From Rhodoferax ferrireducens (lineage in GTDB: Bacteria; Pseudomonadota; Gammaproteobacteria; Burkholderiales; Burkholderiaceae_C): 64,000 nt of DNA. The position numbers and the translations under genes are program-made. The notes beneath the pieces are model-generated. The model was not told where the DNA came from, did not search any database, and worked only from the letters and a program-made list of their open reading frames with translations. The first letter of the stretch is position 1; every line of letters starts with the position of its first letter. Shown in pieces: positions 8,080 to 16,630 of this stretch. The stretch is from contig NZ_QEII01000284.1 in the NCBI RefSeq assembly GCF_003347515.1, forward strand, positions 1 through 64,000, read 5' to 3'.

Positions 8080-9242
8080 GGTTTGTACTGGCCGACAAGA
8101 ATCTCGTGGTGCAAGGACGAACCTTCGAGGGTTTCCCGCTGCTCATCAACGACGATGGTGACGCCATCCAGCCGGCGCAAAACTGGTTGTGGCAGGTATT
8201 GGTCAAGTCCGGGCGCACCTCAAGCACAAAGACCTGGGAGAGCTATGGTCGGGCGGTATATGACTTCTTTGGCTTTGCGCTGACCAATCGCTACGATTGG
8301 ACGAAACCCGCCCCACCTGGCATGCCTGGAGCAATTGAGGCGTGGCGCGACTGGTCGCGGGGCACGCTGGGACTTCAGGCCAGCACGATTAACCAGCGTT
8401 TGCGGATTGTGGTGCGCTTCTACAAGTGGGCCGTCGAGCAGCGCCACATCGAGTGCGTGCCCTTTGATTATGTTGAGGTACAGACGAGTCGCCAGCCCGG
8501 CTTCCTGGCTCACGTGGACACCACCAGTGGCAAGGTTTCCAGCCCGCAGGTGTTGCTGCAACAGAAGCAGCAGACCATCCGCTTCCTCACGAAGGATCAG
8601 ATTGGGGTCTGCCACGAGGCCCTGAGCAACACGACGCACCAGCTCATGTACGAGCTGATGGTGCGAACCGGCCTGCGCCAGATCGAGTGCCGCACCTTCC
8701 CCGATGCCTATGTGTTCGATCCCGAGCGGCGCAAGGATCTGCGCTCCGGGCAAAAGATCCGCCTGCACCTTGATCCAGCTGACATGGCGACTAAGAACAG
8801 CAAGCCACGCGACATTGATGTGCCTTGTGACCTGATGGAGAAGCTCTGGGCCTACTCGGTGCGGCACAGGCAGGGCCGCGCCAACAACAACCGCGACGCC
8901 CAAGAGTTCCCCAACCTCTTTCTCACAGAGGGCGGTTTGCCCTACTCCAAGAACTCGATCACCGCCATCTTCAGCGCCCTGTCCATGCGGGTCGGCTTCG
9001 CCGTGACAGCCCACATGCTTCGCCACAGCTATGCCACCTACCTGCTGTGGAGCCTCAGAAAAAGCACCACGTTTGAGGGAGAGCCGCTGCTGTATGTGCG
9101 TGACCGTTTGGGCCACAGCGATGTCAGCACCACCATGGTCTATCTGCACCTGATCAACTCGTTGGAAGGGCATCTGGTCCTGGCACACGAGGATGAGATT
9201 GACCAACTATTTGCCTCCACGCTGGAGGCAGAACCCGCATGA
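8076..9242 (+). CDS. Tyrosine recombinase 1 of the trio (TnpA-like integrase)
   Basis: A 388-residue site-specific recombinase with a GTG start overlapping the upstream stop. The core-binding SAM-like domain spans about residues 20-140 (TSSTKTWESYGRAVYDFFGF). The catalytic domain has Arg I in RTGLRQIE, the HxxR box HMLRHSYATYLL, and the His/Tyr box LGHSDVSTTMVYLH with the nucleophilic Tyr. All expected catalytic residues are present. It overlaps the next recombinase gene by 4 bp (ATGA). In such multi-recombinase elements this protein probably performs strand exchange at the CTGATG core together with its partners. Confidence 0.85.
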   Translation: MRFVLADKNLVVQGRTFEGFPLLINDDGDAIQPAQNWLWQVLVKSGRTSSTKTWESYGRAVYDFFGFALTNRYDWTKPAPPGMPGAIEAWRDWSRGTLGLQASTINQRLRIVVRFYKWAVEQRHIECVPFDYVEVQTSRQPGFLAHVDTTSGKVSSPQVLLQQKQQTIRFLTKDQIGVCHEALSNTTHQLMYELMVRTGLRQIECRTFPDAYVFDPERRKDLRSGQKIRLHLDPADMATKNSKPRDIDVPCDLMEKLWAYSVRHRQGRANNNRDAQEFPNLFLTEGGLPYSKNSITAIFSALSMRVGFAVTAHMLRHSYATYLLWSLRKSTTFEGEPLLYVRDRLGHSDVSTTMVYLHLINSLEGHLVLAHEDEIDQLFASTLEAEPA

Positions 9243-10864
9243 AAAACAAAAAACCCTTTGGTGCCCCGGCCCCCGTTGAAGTCACCACCACCGCGCCGCA
9301 ATCGGTCGATGCCACCAGCCTGGTCATCGACCTCCCAGAAAACCCTTCTACAACCCGCTCCCTTGACCTAACCCCCTGGCTCGGCACGGGCATCGACGCA
9401 TGGGTGTGGGCCTGCGCCGGGCAGTTGCGTGCTTTCCACGCCAGCAAGGCGGTGACGACCTACACCATCGTCAGCTACTGGCGACACGGAATGCGGCACT
9501 TCTTCGAATACCTGGAAGCGTCGGGTGCTGCGTTCGAGCCGCAATCGGTGGAGCCCCGGCACATCCTGCAATACATCGGCTGGATCAAGGATCACCAAGA
9601 CTGGTCCTACGGCACGCAAAAAGACCGCTACGACAAGACAAAATCCGTCCTCGCCGCTTTGGTCCGACGCGGAATCGTCCAGGCCCACGAAGACCTCTTT
9701 CCAGCCAATCCCTTCCCCGGCAGCAATACCCTCAAGAATGGCGCCAAACCGCTGTCTCAGACTGAGCGCCTGCGGTTAGCCATGGCGCTGCGAGAGGACA
9801 TCATTGCCATCCATAAGGGGGCGTTTGCGGACACTGACAGCGCCGCAATGGTGGTCTATCTGCTGGCGGTAGCGATCCGCACCGGGGCCAATCCAACACC
9901 CATACTGGAAGCGTCCCGTGACTGCCTGCGTGACCACGCCTTCATGCCCAACATGATGCTGATGGAACTGTTCAAGCGCCGCGGCAATGCCACCAAGCTC
10001 CTGCAATTGCGCTACTCGAAAACGCACGATGGTTCGTTGGCGGTCCCTATGGACGGGGTGGCTCTGCTGCGCAAGGCGCTGCTACTTTCTGAGGCGCTGG
10101 TGCGTGATGCCAAGCCAGAGCATAAGGATCGCGTGTGGTTGTACCGGGCAGAGTTGAAGAGCAGTGCATCCGGCAAGGTCACTGTGTTGACGGGCAGCAC
10201 GGTGGGATTTGGCATCGCCGCCCTGATCGAGCGGCACGATTTGAAGGCCGACGACGGCCAGCCCTTGCGCCTGAACCTCTCTCGCCTGCGCAAGACGCTG
10301 GAGCACCGCCTGTGGATCCTCTCAGGCGGAGACTTGATTGCCACCGCAGCCATGATGGGCCACGACCCCAAAACTGCCGACATCCACTATCTGGCCTGCA
10401 CCCAGCAAATGCGGGAGAACGCCACCTTTGTAGGGGAGGCTCTGCAGGACATCTATGACCAGGGCTCGACAGACCGAAAAGTCATCCCCATCCTGCCCGG
10501 GAAGTCGCCCACCGGGCGCTGCAAAGACCCCTACCATGGTGACAAGGCACCCAAGAACGGCGAGCCTTGTGATGATTTCTTCTCCTGCTTTGCCTGCAAG
10601 AGCTATGCCGTAGTCGGCTCGCCCGAGGATCTGCACCGACTCTTTAGCTTCTACTGGTTCCTTGAGCGGGAAATGAACCACGCCAGAACTGAGGATTGGC
10701 GGGCCGAGTTTCGCAACACGATGAACATGATCGACCGCTTCACGGCGGACAAGTTCGACGCGCAATTGGTCGCTGCTGCCAAAGCACGCGCCCGAGCCGA
10801 TCCGCTCAAATTCTGGGCGTCTTACACCCTGAGCAGCCCGGAGGTGGTCAATGGCCAAACGTAA
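9239..10864 (+). CDS. Tyrosine recombinase 2 of the trio, with C-terminal Cys cluster
   Basis: A 541-residue phage-integrase-fold protein. The N-terminal helical domain (about 60-170) contains KAVTTYTIVSYWRHGMRHFF. The catalytic domain has Arg in VAIRTGANPTPILE and the late box MMGHDPKTADIHYLACTQQM, with His and candidate Tyr. The middle box reads LSRLRKTLEHRL, so the usual His of HxxR is not at its normal place. A C-terminal segment CKDPYHGDKAPKNGEPC followed by CFAC looks like a zinc-binding module, as seen in Tn554 TnpB-like and related large recombinases. The gene overlaps the next one by 14 bp. Confidence 0.8.
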   Translation: MKNKKPFGAPAPVEVTTTAPQSVDATSLVIDLPENPSTTRSLDLTPWLGTGIDAWVWACAGQLRAFHASKAVTTYTIVSYWRHGMRHFFEYLEASGAAFEPQSVEPRHILQYIGWIKDHQDWSYGTQKDRYDKTKSVLAALVRRGIVQAHEDLFPANPFPGSNTLKNGAKPLSQTERLRLAMALREDIIAIHKGAFADTDSAAMVVYLLAVAIRTGANPTPILEASRDCLRDHAFMPNMMLMELFKRRGNATKLLQLRYSKTHDGSLAVPMDGVALLRKALLLSEALVRDAKPEHKDRVWLYRAELKSSASGKVTVLTGSTVGFGIAALIERHDLKADDGQPLRLNLSRLRKTLEHRLWILSGGDLIATAAMMGHDPKTADIHYLACTQQMRENATFVGEALQDIYDQGSTDRKVIPILPGKSPTGRCKDPYHGDKAPKNGEPCDDFFSCFACKSYAVVGSPEDLHRLFSFYWFLEREMNHARTEDWRAEFRNTMNMIDRFTADKFDAQLVAAAKARARADPLKFWASYTLSSPEVVNGQT

Positions 10865-12722
10865 GACCATCCACGCAAACGTTGCGGCTCCTGCAAAGGT
10901 GGTCGCTGCACCCGAGGCGCGAGCGGCAAGGAAACGGATTGGCAAGGCCTACGAACTGCTGGCTGACCAACCTGCGAGTCTGGCAGGCCTGTCGCCTGAA
11001 GATCGGGGCAACGTGGTTATCAGCGCGGTGCTGGACGATGTCGGCAACACCATGGTGCTCTCCCGCGCCAAGGATCTGGTGTGGGAAATGTGGCCCTTCG
11101 TAACCACGCCGAACACAAACAAAAACAAGAAACGCTTGGACTGGTCGGGCATTCCAGAGGTCTATCGTGAAGCCTGCCAAAACGTCCTCTACCGCTACTG
11201 GAAGGTGGGGCGTCCGGGCTCGGAAGTGCCGGGGGTGTCGTCACTGGTCAATAACCTGAATAGCCTGCGCATCGTCTGCCGCTTTGCGGACAGGGTCAAG
11301 TTGGAATCGCTCGTAGACATGGGGTCGTTTCACGTCGCCAACTTCGTTCACGAACGAAAGAAGGCAGGGCTGGTGCCTGCCACGCTGAACAAACAATTCT
11401 CGACGGTGGAGCTGCTGTACCTGTTTCGTTCTCAGCACGACGGAGCTTTGCAGGTGCATCCCTGGCCGGATTCGAGTGCGATGGAAATGGCGGGCATGGT
11501 CGGAGAAGATGCGAAGGACTCGCGCAAGGTGGCCTTGACGCCATTGATACCGGTCGAAGTGGCGCAGTGCCTTTACCGTCATGCCAGGGGCATTCTGGGA
11601 TGTGCAGACGCGTTGCTGGACGAGCGGGATCGCGGGGAGCGTTCGGTGTTCAGGGTTGCTGAGATCATCGGCATTCGGGATGCCTGCTTCTACCTGTTGG
11701 GTGTGCTCACCGGAATGCGCTCTTCCGAACTGTCGAGCATTGAGATTGGCGCGGGGCGCACGGAGGTCAAGAACGGCATCACCTTCCATTGGGTGGCCAG
11801 TGTGGAACATAAGACCAAGAAGGGGCGTGTGGAGTACCTGATGCCCTCGATGGGGCACGACATCCTGCGCATTCTGGAGCGCTGGTCGCAGCCTTACCGC
11901 GAGCGACTGGCCGAGCAGATCGCTGCGATGGAGAAGCAGAAAAAGCAACTCACGCCCGAAGAACTTCAATGGCTGGCCACCGCCAGAAGCAACACCCGCA
12001 AGCTCTTTCTAGGCAATGGCAGCAGTGGGATCGTGCCGGTGTCGGGGACCGGTTGGACGCAGATTCTTACCCAATTTGCCCTTGACGCCGGAACGAACTG
12101 GAAACTCGCAGCCCACCAGATGCGCAGGCTCTACGCCTACACCTTTGTTCGCCATCGCCTGGGGGATTTGCTGTTCCTGAAAGAACAGTTCAAGCATTCC
12201 AGCATCGACATGACGCAGCTCTACGGCGCAATTCCTGTGCAGGACGCAGGCCTGTATGACGACATCCTGATCGAACTGATGACCTACAAAGCCGGGGTGG
12301 TTGCCCAGTGGCTGGAGAAGGACGAACCGCTGGCCGGTGGTGCGGGTCTTAAGATCAAGCAGATGCGTGCCCACGACTTCGAAGGGCGTAAGGAACTGCT
12401 CACCGAGACCTCGCATCGCATCAATATCCGCTCCACTGGACATTCGTGGTGTCTTGCGCAGGACGAGGGGTGTGGCGGGTCGGGCATCTATGCCAAGGGC
12501 ACTTGCAGTGAGTGCGGTAACGGGCTGATCGACAGCCGGTTCATTCCGATCTGGCAGGAGGCGTATCGCCACCATAAAGAGTTGAAAAATGATGCCGCCG
12601 AGATGGGGCCCGGGGTGGTGAAGCGGGTCGAGCGCGATCTGGCGCAGGCCGCCAAGATTCTGAAGGACCTGGGTGTGCAAGTGGATGCTGGAGACGAAGA
12701 TGCCCAAGTTGCTTCCCGCTAA
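10851..12722 (+). CDS. Tyrosine recombinase 3 of the trio, large, with C-terminal zinc-finger-like region
   Basis: A 623-residue recombinase, larger than a usual integrase. The catalytic signatures are VLTGMRSSELSSIE (Arg I), AHQMRRLYAYTFVRHRLGD (HxxR) and FKHSSIDMTQLYGA (His...Tyr). After the catalytic domain there is a segment with CLAQDEGCGGSGIYAKGTCS and CGN, which has four cysteines and is probably a zinc finger. The long N-terminus is helical and basic. It is coupled to its neighbours by overlaps on both sides. The three recombinases are divergent from each other, so they are not simple duplicates and probably have distinct roles in one synaptic complex. Confidence 0.8.
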   Translation: MAKRKTIHANVAAPAKVVAAPEARAARKRIGKAYELLADQPASLAGLSPEDRGNVVISAVLDDVGNTMVLSRAKDLVWEMWPFVTTPNTNKNKKRLDWSGIPEVYREACQNVLYRYWKVGRPGSEVPGVSSLVNNLNSLRIVCRFADRVKLESLVDMGSFHVANFVHERKKAGLVPATLNKQFSTVELLYLFRSQHDGALQVHPWPDSSAMEMAGMVGEDAKDSRKVALTPLIPVEVAQCLYRHARGILGCADALLDERDRGERSVFRVAEIIGIRDACFYLLGVLTGMRSSELSSIEIGAGRTEVKNGITFHWVASVEHKTKKGRVEYLMPSMGHDILRILERWSQPYRERLAEQIAAMEKQKKQLTPEELQWLATARSNTRKLFLGNGSSGIVPVSGTGWTQILTQFALDAGTNWKLAAHQMRRLYAYTFVRHRLGDLLFLKEQFKHSSIDMTQLYGAIPVQDAGLYDDILIELMTYKAGVVAQWLEKDEPLAGGAGLKIKQMRAHDFEGRKELLTETSHRINIRSTGHSWCLAQDEGCGGSGIYAKGTCSECGNGLIDSRFIPIWQEAYRHHKELKNDAAEMGPGVVKRVERDLAQAAKILKDLGVQVDAGDEDAQVASR

Positions 12723-13152
12723 GGTTCCTGCCGAGGAAGTTGCGGACGCCCCGAGGAAGCGGGATCGGGAGCGCACGCTGCACCAGTTGAACCTGGCACT
12801 GATTCGCGTGCAACGCCGGGGCGAGAAGGTAACGCTCAAGGGTGTGGCAGATGAGGCCAAGGTCTCGCCACCCTTGATCAACAATCGCTATCCCGACTTT
12901 GCGGAGCAGGTTCGTGCCGTCACCGGCAGGGCGATTCGCCAGCAATGCAACGAGAAGGCAGACCTTCTGGTGAAGGAGCGGGAGAAAAATCGCAAGCTGC
13001 GCGAGTCGGTGGACAGCCATTTGGTGGAGATCACACGGCTGGCGTCCGTGAACGAGACGCTGCGCACCGAGATGGCTTTGCTTAAGGCAATCGCTGACGG
13101 GAAGGTTGCCAGAGGGCCGTTCGGGCGGAAAAAAGAGCCCGGAAAGATGTGA
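12700..13152 (+). CDS. Small HTH/coiled-coil protein ending the recombinase operon (TnpC/DUF6262-like)
   Basis: A 150-residue basic protein when started at MPKLLPAK (12700), which has a GGAG site 7 nt upstream and overlaps the end of recombinase 3. Residues about 22-65 form a TetR-like helix-turn-helix (VTLKGVADEAKVSPPLINNR, then YPDF). The rest, KADLLVKEREKNRKLRESVD onward, is a long heptad-rich coiled coil. This is the shape of TnpC-like accessory proteins (DUF6262) of Tn554-type transposons, which orient or stimulate transposition. The family assignment is by architecture, so moderate. Confidence 0.7.
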   Translation: MPKLLPAKVPAEEVADAPRKRDRERTLHQLNLALIRVQRRGEKVTLKGVADEAKVSPPLINNRYPDFAEQVRAVTGRAIRQQCNEKADLLVKEREKNRKLRESVDSHLVEITRLASVNETLRTEMALLKAIADGKVARGPFGRKKEPGKM

Positions 13153-13223
13153 ATTTGTTTACTTGGAAAACCCCACGTCGAATCAACAAGTTACTCTCGT
13201 AGTAAATTTACAACGAATCTTAT

Positions 13224-13526
13224 CTGATGCGTCACTTTCTGCGCCAAAGCAGCCCGACGCTCACGCCAACGACGAGTACGTTCGGCATGCTTGAACCGGC
13301 CAGCGCGGCTGCATTGATAACGCCGGGCAGCGTCACTTTGCAGGGCCTGGCGGGTGGCGGCTGAACACCCAGCGGCGCAATAGCGTTGTCCCCGGTCACA
13401 GTGGCTGCAAACCAGGACTTGCACGCGGCAACCCGCGCACAGGAAGAGTCGGGCGGGAAGATCGCGCATGAGCACCTCTGGCAAACCAAAGGTGTGCTGG
13501 ACGAGATGCGTCCAAGGGTGCAACAA
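13224..13526 (-). pseudogene. Cys-rich IS21 passenger protein, N-terminal half (disrupted)
   Basis: The frame is open from about TTG 13526 and reads HTFGLPEVLMRDLPARLFLC, then CSHCDRGQRYC and basic stretches, to KVTHQ at the CTGATG boundary. The spacing CxxC...CxxC...CxxxC suggests a small zinc ribbon or MYND-like knuckle. The continuation is at 7402-7635, on the other side of the recombinase element. No better start codon is visible, because the frame upstream of 13526 is closed by a stop at about 13535. It is the 5' part of an IS21 passenger gene of unknown function and is now interrupted. Confidence 0.6.
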
Positions 13527-14049
13527 TCAAGCTGCACCCGTCATTGACACGGTGTAGGGCGCAGCGGTCGGAATGAACTTGCAAGTAACTGCCGCCGCTG
13601 TGCCCGCCTACTTCGGAGTAGGTGTATTACAACGCAGCCGCTTGCGCGTGGCGCCTTGTCCCGGATAACCCACGTCCCAGTGCGTGGCGACCCTCTCAAC
13701 AATTACCTAAATCCTGGTCACGTCAACCCGTGCGCCCATCCCTGAGTGCCTTAGGGAGGTCAGGGATGGAAGTGACTGAAATCCTGCAACATCAAGAACA
13801 AACTGCGCACTCAAGCCCGGAATTCAGCGTTTCCCAACACCCGTTGACACGGCTCGACACGCCGCCAAAATTCATCACTCACCACCCACGATTCGACCCG
13901 CTTGCGTGTCGCCATGCATTCGCCCCCGACGCCGTGTGAACTACGGCTCAGGACGATAGTTTACTATTTACGGATAACTTCTAAGTTTCGACAGGGCTTG
14001 CAGCGCTAGAGCGTGGTGTGTGTAGAAGGAGTGAATGGCTGTAAGGCCT
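13527..14049. other. Intergenic/IS-remnant region without a supported gene
   Basis: No reading frame here shows recognisable protein features. It should contain the outer end of the IS21 element. A stem-loop is present at 13737-13768 (CATCCCTGA / TCAGGGATG, 9-bp perfect stem, 14-nt loop) without a T run. The stretch near 13965-13985 (TATTTACGGATAACTTCT) resembles the flank at 5785-5800 beside the IS4 remnant, which may be residue of one older element. Confidence 0.4.
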
Positions 14050-14505
14050 TTAATCTCCGGCAAGCACCGCGTCGCCCGAATACAGGGCCAGCCCTGCCTC
14101 TACCACTGAGCCCAAGACCTGGCGTAACTCTTTTGCCCTGCTCTTTCCAAATTCATTTTCAAAGCGGTTGTGGATCTCCTTCCACAGGGGTGTGGCCTCT
14201 GCCAGTGCCTTGTGGCCCGCAACGGTAAGATCGATGAGGCGCGCGCGACGATCCACACCAACGCGCATACGAACAAGGTTGTCACGCTCAAGTAGGCGAA
14301 GGTTACGCCCAAGCGTGGTACGGTCCATGGTCATAGATTGAGCCAGGTCGTTGATAGCAGTCTCGCCAATGGCGTCGAGCCGCGCGAGTAGCGAGAACTG
14401 TGACACGCGCAGTCCGGAATGGCGCAGCGCCTCGTCGTAGGCGATAGACAGCGCACGTGTGGCGCTACGAAGAATGGAGCAATTGCACTGGAGCATGGTC
14501 ACCAT
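14050..14505 (-). CDS. MarR-family transcriptional regulator
   Basis: A 151-residue MarR/SlyA-type regulator. The winged helix spans about residues 35-105: VSQFSLLARLDAIGETAIND, LAQSMTMDRTTLGRNLRLLE (recognition helix) and the wing RVGVDRRARLIDLTVAGHKA. The helical ends form the dimer interface. A second in-frame ATG at residue 4 is also possible. The promoter region carries GCGCATATGC and a TATAAT box, and the same pair occurs in front of the decayed Bug gene at 15037, so autoregulation and control of that transport gene are likely. The neighbouring catabolic operon (16.6-24.3 kb) may originally have been part of the regulon. Confidence 0.85.
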   Translation of the reverse strand: MVTMLQCNCSILRSATRALSIAYDEALRHSGLRVSQFSLLARLDAIGETAINDLAQSMTMDRTTLGRNLRLLERDNLVRMRVGVDRRARLIDLTVAGHKALAEATPLWKEIHNRFENEFGKSRAKELRQVLGSVVEAGLALYSGDAVLAGD

Positions 14506-14525
14506 ATGTTTTATCGGATACGGAA

Positions 14526-14548
14526 ATTATACATTTGTGCGCATATGC
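14526..14548 (-). promoter_or_regulatory. marR promoter with putative MarR operator
   Basis: On the minus strand a perfect -10 box TATAAT (14526-14531) lies about 20 bp upstream of the marR start. The half-palindromic GCATATGCGC (14539-14548) sits 7 bp further upstream, within the expected -35/-10 spacer. The same two elements are found in the same order at 15071-15089. No good -35 hexamer is visible. The operator assignment is inference from the shared motif. Confidence 0.55.
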
Positions 14549-14569
14549 TCTCATCTCTGAGTTTCGTTT

Positions 14570-15037
14570 TCACCTTTGACCGGCGGGTAATTGGTGTTCT
14601 TGCCGGATTGCCTTGACCACTCGCGCGTACTTATCAGACTCGGTCGTGAACCATTTTGCGGCTTGTTTCAGGCTCATATTTTCCACAAGCCTTAAGGCCT
14701 CGGCACGATACCTTGCTGTGGCCAGAGCGAGCGGGGCAAGGATGACATCATTGCCAGTGCTCACGAGCAGCGTGTGACCGCCGGGCGCCGCCGACAGCAC
14801 TGTCCTTGCCGCGATGGAGCCGCCTGCGCCGGGTACATTTTCGATGACCACCGCTTGGCCTGGCGCTCGCTGCAGGGCTGGCTGTAGCTCGCGCATGGCT
14901 ACGTCGGCGGGGCCACCTGCCGGGTAAGCCACTTTCACGATCACCGCCTTGGCGGGCCAAGCCAGCGCGAACGACGCGCCAGTGGTGAGCGATGCGAGCA
15001 TGGCAACGATGGCATCTCGCCTGTCCAGATAAGTCAT
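14570..15037 (-). pseudogene. Bug/TctC-type binding protein, internally deleted
   Basis: The frame starts at ATG 15037 (MTYLDRRDAIVAMLASLTTG signal peptide). It contains the Bug motifs VKVAYPAGGPADVAMRELQP and VIENVPGAGGSIAARTVLSA, then jumps at about residue 114 from ILAPLALATARYR directly to a C-terminal segment, SLKQAAKWFTTESDKYARVV. The product is 155 residues against about 325 in the family, and the whole second lobe is missing with the frame preserved. It probably cannot bind ligand. Its promoter has the same palindrome and TATAAT as marR. Confidence 0.7.
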
Positions 15038-15070
15038 GATTGACTCTGGGGTTGAAAAGGCGCGGCGACA

Positions 15071-15089
15071 ATTATACGCGCATATGCGC
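15071..15089 (-). promoter_or_regulatory. Promoter and putative MarR operator of the decayed Bug gene
   Basis: A perfect 12-bp palindrome GCGCATATGCGC (15078-15089) lies immediately upstream of a TATAAT -10 box (minus strand, 15071-15076), 34 bp before the ATG at 15037. The palindrome overlaps the spacer, where a repressor would block RNA polymerase. A weak TTGTGC -35 lies 19 bp upstream of the -10 box. The marR promoter has the same layout. Confidence 0.6.
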
Positions 15090-15112
15090 AGAATGGCACA
15101 AGATAGCCTTAT

Positions 15113-16503
15113 CCAACGAGGTATGAGCCTGAAGCGGGGTGCGTGATTCCAACGAGGTATGAGCCTGAGGGGCGGGTTTGGGGCGATCATTTTTCCCATG
15201 GTGATCGACATGGACGAGACCCGTCTGCAAACAATTTCCCAACTTCAGGCCTTCCTGGCCGGCACGCTGGAGGTGCGCTTTTGCGTGCCCGACAGCGATG
15301 ACGCCCGCTACGCCTACATCGTCTCGGTGGCCCAGCGCTTTGGCTACGCCCGCCTGAATCGGCCCGACAAAGGCGTGGTACTGCGCTACCTGCTGGCCAC
15401 CTGCGGCTACTCGCGCGCCCAACTCACACGGCTGCTGGCACGGGTCCTGGATGGCCAGAGCCTGCACAAACGCTACCGCGCCCCGGCCCATCCGTTTGCG
15501 CAGCGCTACACCCCGGCTGACGCCTTGCTGCTGGCCGAGGTGGACCGCGCCCACGGCACGCTCTCGGGGCCGGCCACCACGCATTTGCTCAAGCGGGCAT
15601 TGCATGTGTTTGGCGATGCGCGGTTTGAGCGCCTGGCCAGCCTGTCGGTGTCGCACCTGTACAACCTGCGCCACAGCAAGACTTACCAGAGTCAGCGCGT
15701 GAGCTTCACCAAGACGCGCCCAGTGGTCAATCCGATCGGCATGCGCCGCGCCCCCCCGCCCCGAGGGTCGCCCTGGCTTCATCCGCATCGACTCGGTTCA
15801 CCAGGGCGATCTGGACGGCACCAAGGGGGTCTATCACGTCAATGCGGTGGACATCGTCACCCAGTGGGAGGTGGTGGCCACTTGTGAGCGCATCAGCGAG
15901 GCCTACTTGCTGCCTGTGCTGCAAGACATGATGGAGCAGTTTCCGTTCAGGATTCTGGGCTTTCACTCGGACAACGGCTCGGAGTACATCAACAAGACCG
16001 TGGCCCAGCTGCTGGAGAAGCTGCGGGTGGAGCAGACCAAGTCACGCTCACGCCAGTCCAATGACAATGCGCTGGCCGAGAGCAAGAACGGCGCGGTGGT
16101 CAGAAAGGCATTTGGCTACAGCCACATTCCCCAGCGCTTTGCTGCGCCCATCAACGCGTTCTGCCGCGAATACCTCAACCCCTACGTCAACCTGCATCGG
16201 CCTTGCTTGTTTGCCAAGGAGGCGGTCGATGCCAAGGGCAAGGTCAGGAAGACCTATCCGCATGACATGGTGCAAACCCCGCTGGACAAGTTGGCCAGCC
16301 TGGATGGCGTGGGCAAGTTCCTGCGCAAGGGGATCGCCATCACACAACTTCAATCAAAGGCCAAAGCCCACAGCGATCTGGAGGCAGCCAATGCGATGAA
16401 TGTGGCCCGGCTTAAACTGTTTGACTTGTTCAACCGACGACCCAAGTCCGCCGCCTGATTCAATCCTCACATCCGTCTTCGCTCAGGCTCATACCTGAAT
16501 TGG
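15113..16503 (+). mobile_element. Integrase-type (rve) insertion sequence with duplicated left end
   Basis: The left end has CCAACGAGGTATGAGCCTGA twice in direct orientation (15113-15132 and 15149-15168). The right end carries the inverted TCAGGCTCATACCT at 16483-16496, followed by GAATTGG. The shared terminal core AGGTATGAGCCTGA is 14 bp and perfect. The element is about 1.39 kb and encodes one rve transposase, now frameshifted. It lies just upstream of the Bug gene/MarR palindrome and before the DUF302 operon. No clear target duplication is seen. Confidence 0.7.
15198..16458 (+). pseudogene. IS481/IS3-like integrase-core transposase, frameshifted
   Basis: The first part (from ATG 15198) holds an N-terminal helix-turn-helix (VLRYLLATCGYSRAQLTRLL) and a linker. 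In the C7 run at 15751-15757 the frame shifts. The second frame then continues with the rve DDE core: FIRIDSVHQGDL (Asp), LGFHSDNGSEYINKTVAQLL (Asp) and SNDNALAESKNGAVVRKAFG (Glu). It ends RRPKSAA with a stop at 16456-16458. Removing one C would restore a single frame of about 420 residues. This is either a pseudogene, a programmed slip on the C run, or a sequencing error. Catalytic residues are intact. Confidence 0.75.
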
Positions 16504-16630
16504 AAAATACTAGATCGTCTACGTGTTTACGCTAGTAGTCTCGTGTAATTAGGCGTATATACTTCTATTCAGCTCCGCGATATTTTGCGCCGCACCGAGC
16601 AACCGATAGTTTTTAAAGGAGATAAGCCGA

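Larger units (their letters stand above)
7636..13229 (+). mobile_element. Tyrosine-recombinase trio element (Tn554-like architecture), inserted in an IS21 passenger gene
   Basis: The element is about 5.6 kb and bounded by the identical hexamer CTGATG at 7636-7641 and 13224-13229. Outside these hexamers the two halves of one reading frame match up on the minus strand, so the insertion is exact and leaves a 6-bp duplicated core. It carries five overlapping plus-strand genes: a small CHC2-like protein, three tyrosine recombinases (388, 541 and 623 aa) and a small helix-turn-helix/coiled-coil protein. There are no inverted terminal repeats. This layout recalls Tn554 (TnpA, TnpB, TnpC, 6-bp core crossover) and other recombinase-trio islands, but protein sizes differ from classic RIT elements. 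No cargo other than the small first gene is present. Confidence 0.75.

Noticed and set aside
8220..9206. Long minus-strand frame opposite recombinase 1
   Set aside because: Antisense to a protein with all catalytic motifs; composition typical of a shadow frame.
7636..13229. Classic RIT (recombinase in trio) element
   Set aside because: RIT recombinases are about 300-400 aa each; here two are 541 and 623 aa with C-terminal cysteine clusters, and a TnpC-like helper is present.
13622..13939. 105-codon plus-strand frame after the IS21 remnant
   Set aside because: No ribosome-binding site, no recognisable family and unusual composition; likely non-coding IS debris.
15113..15168. Two identical 20-bp repeats as a mini CRISPR array
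   Set aside because: Only two copies, a 16-bp gap, and the sequence recurs inverted at the other end of an IS, so they are transposon termini.
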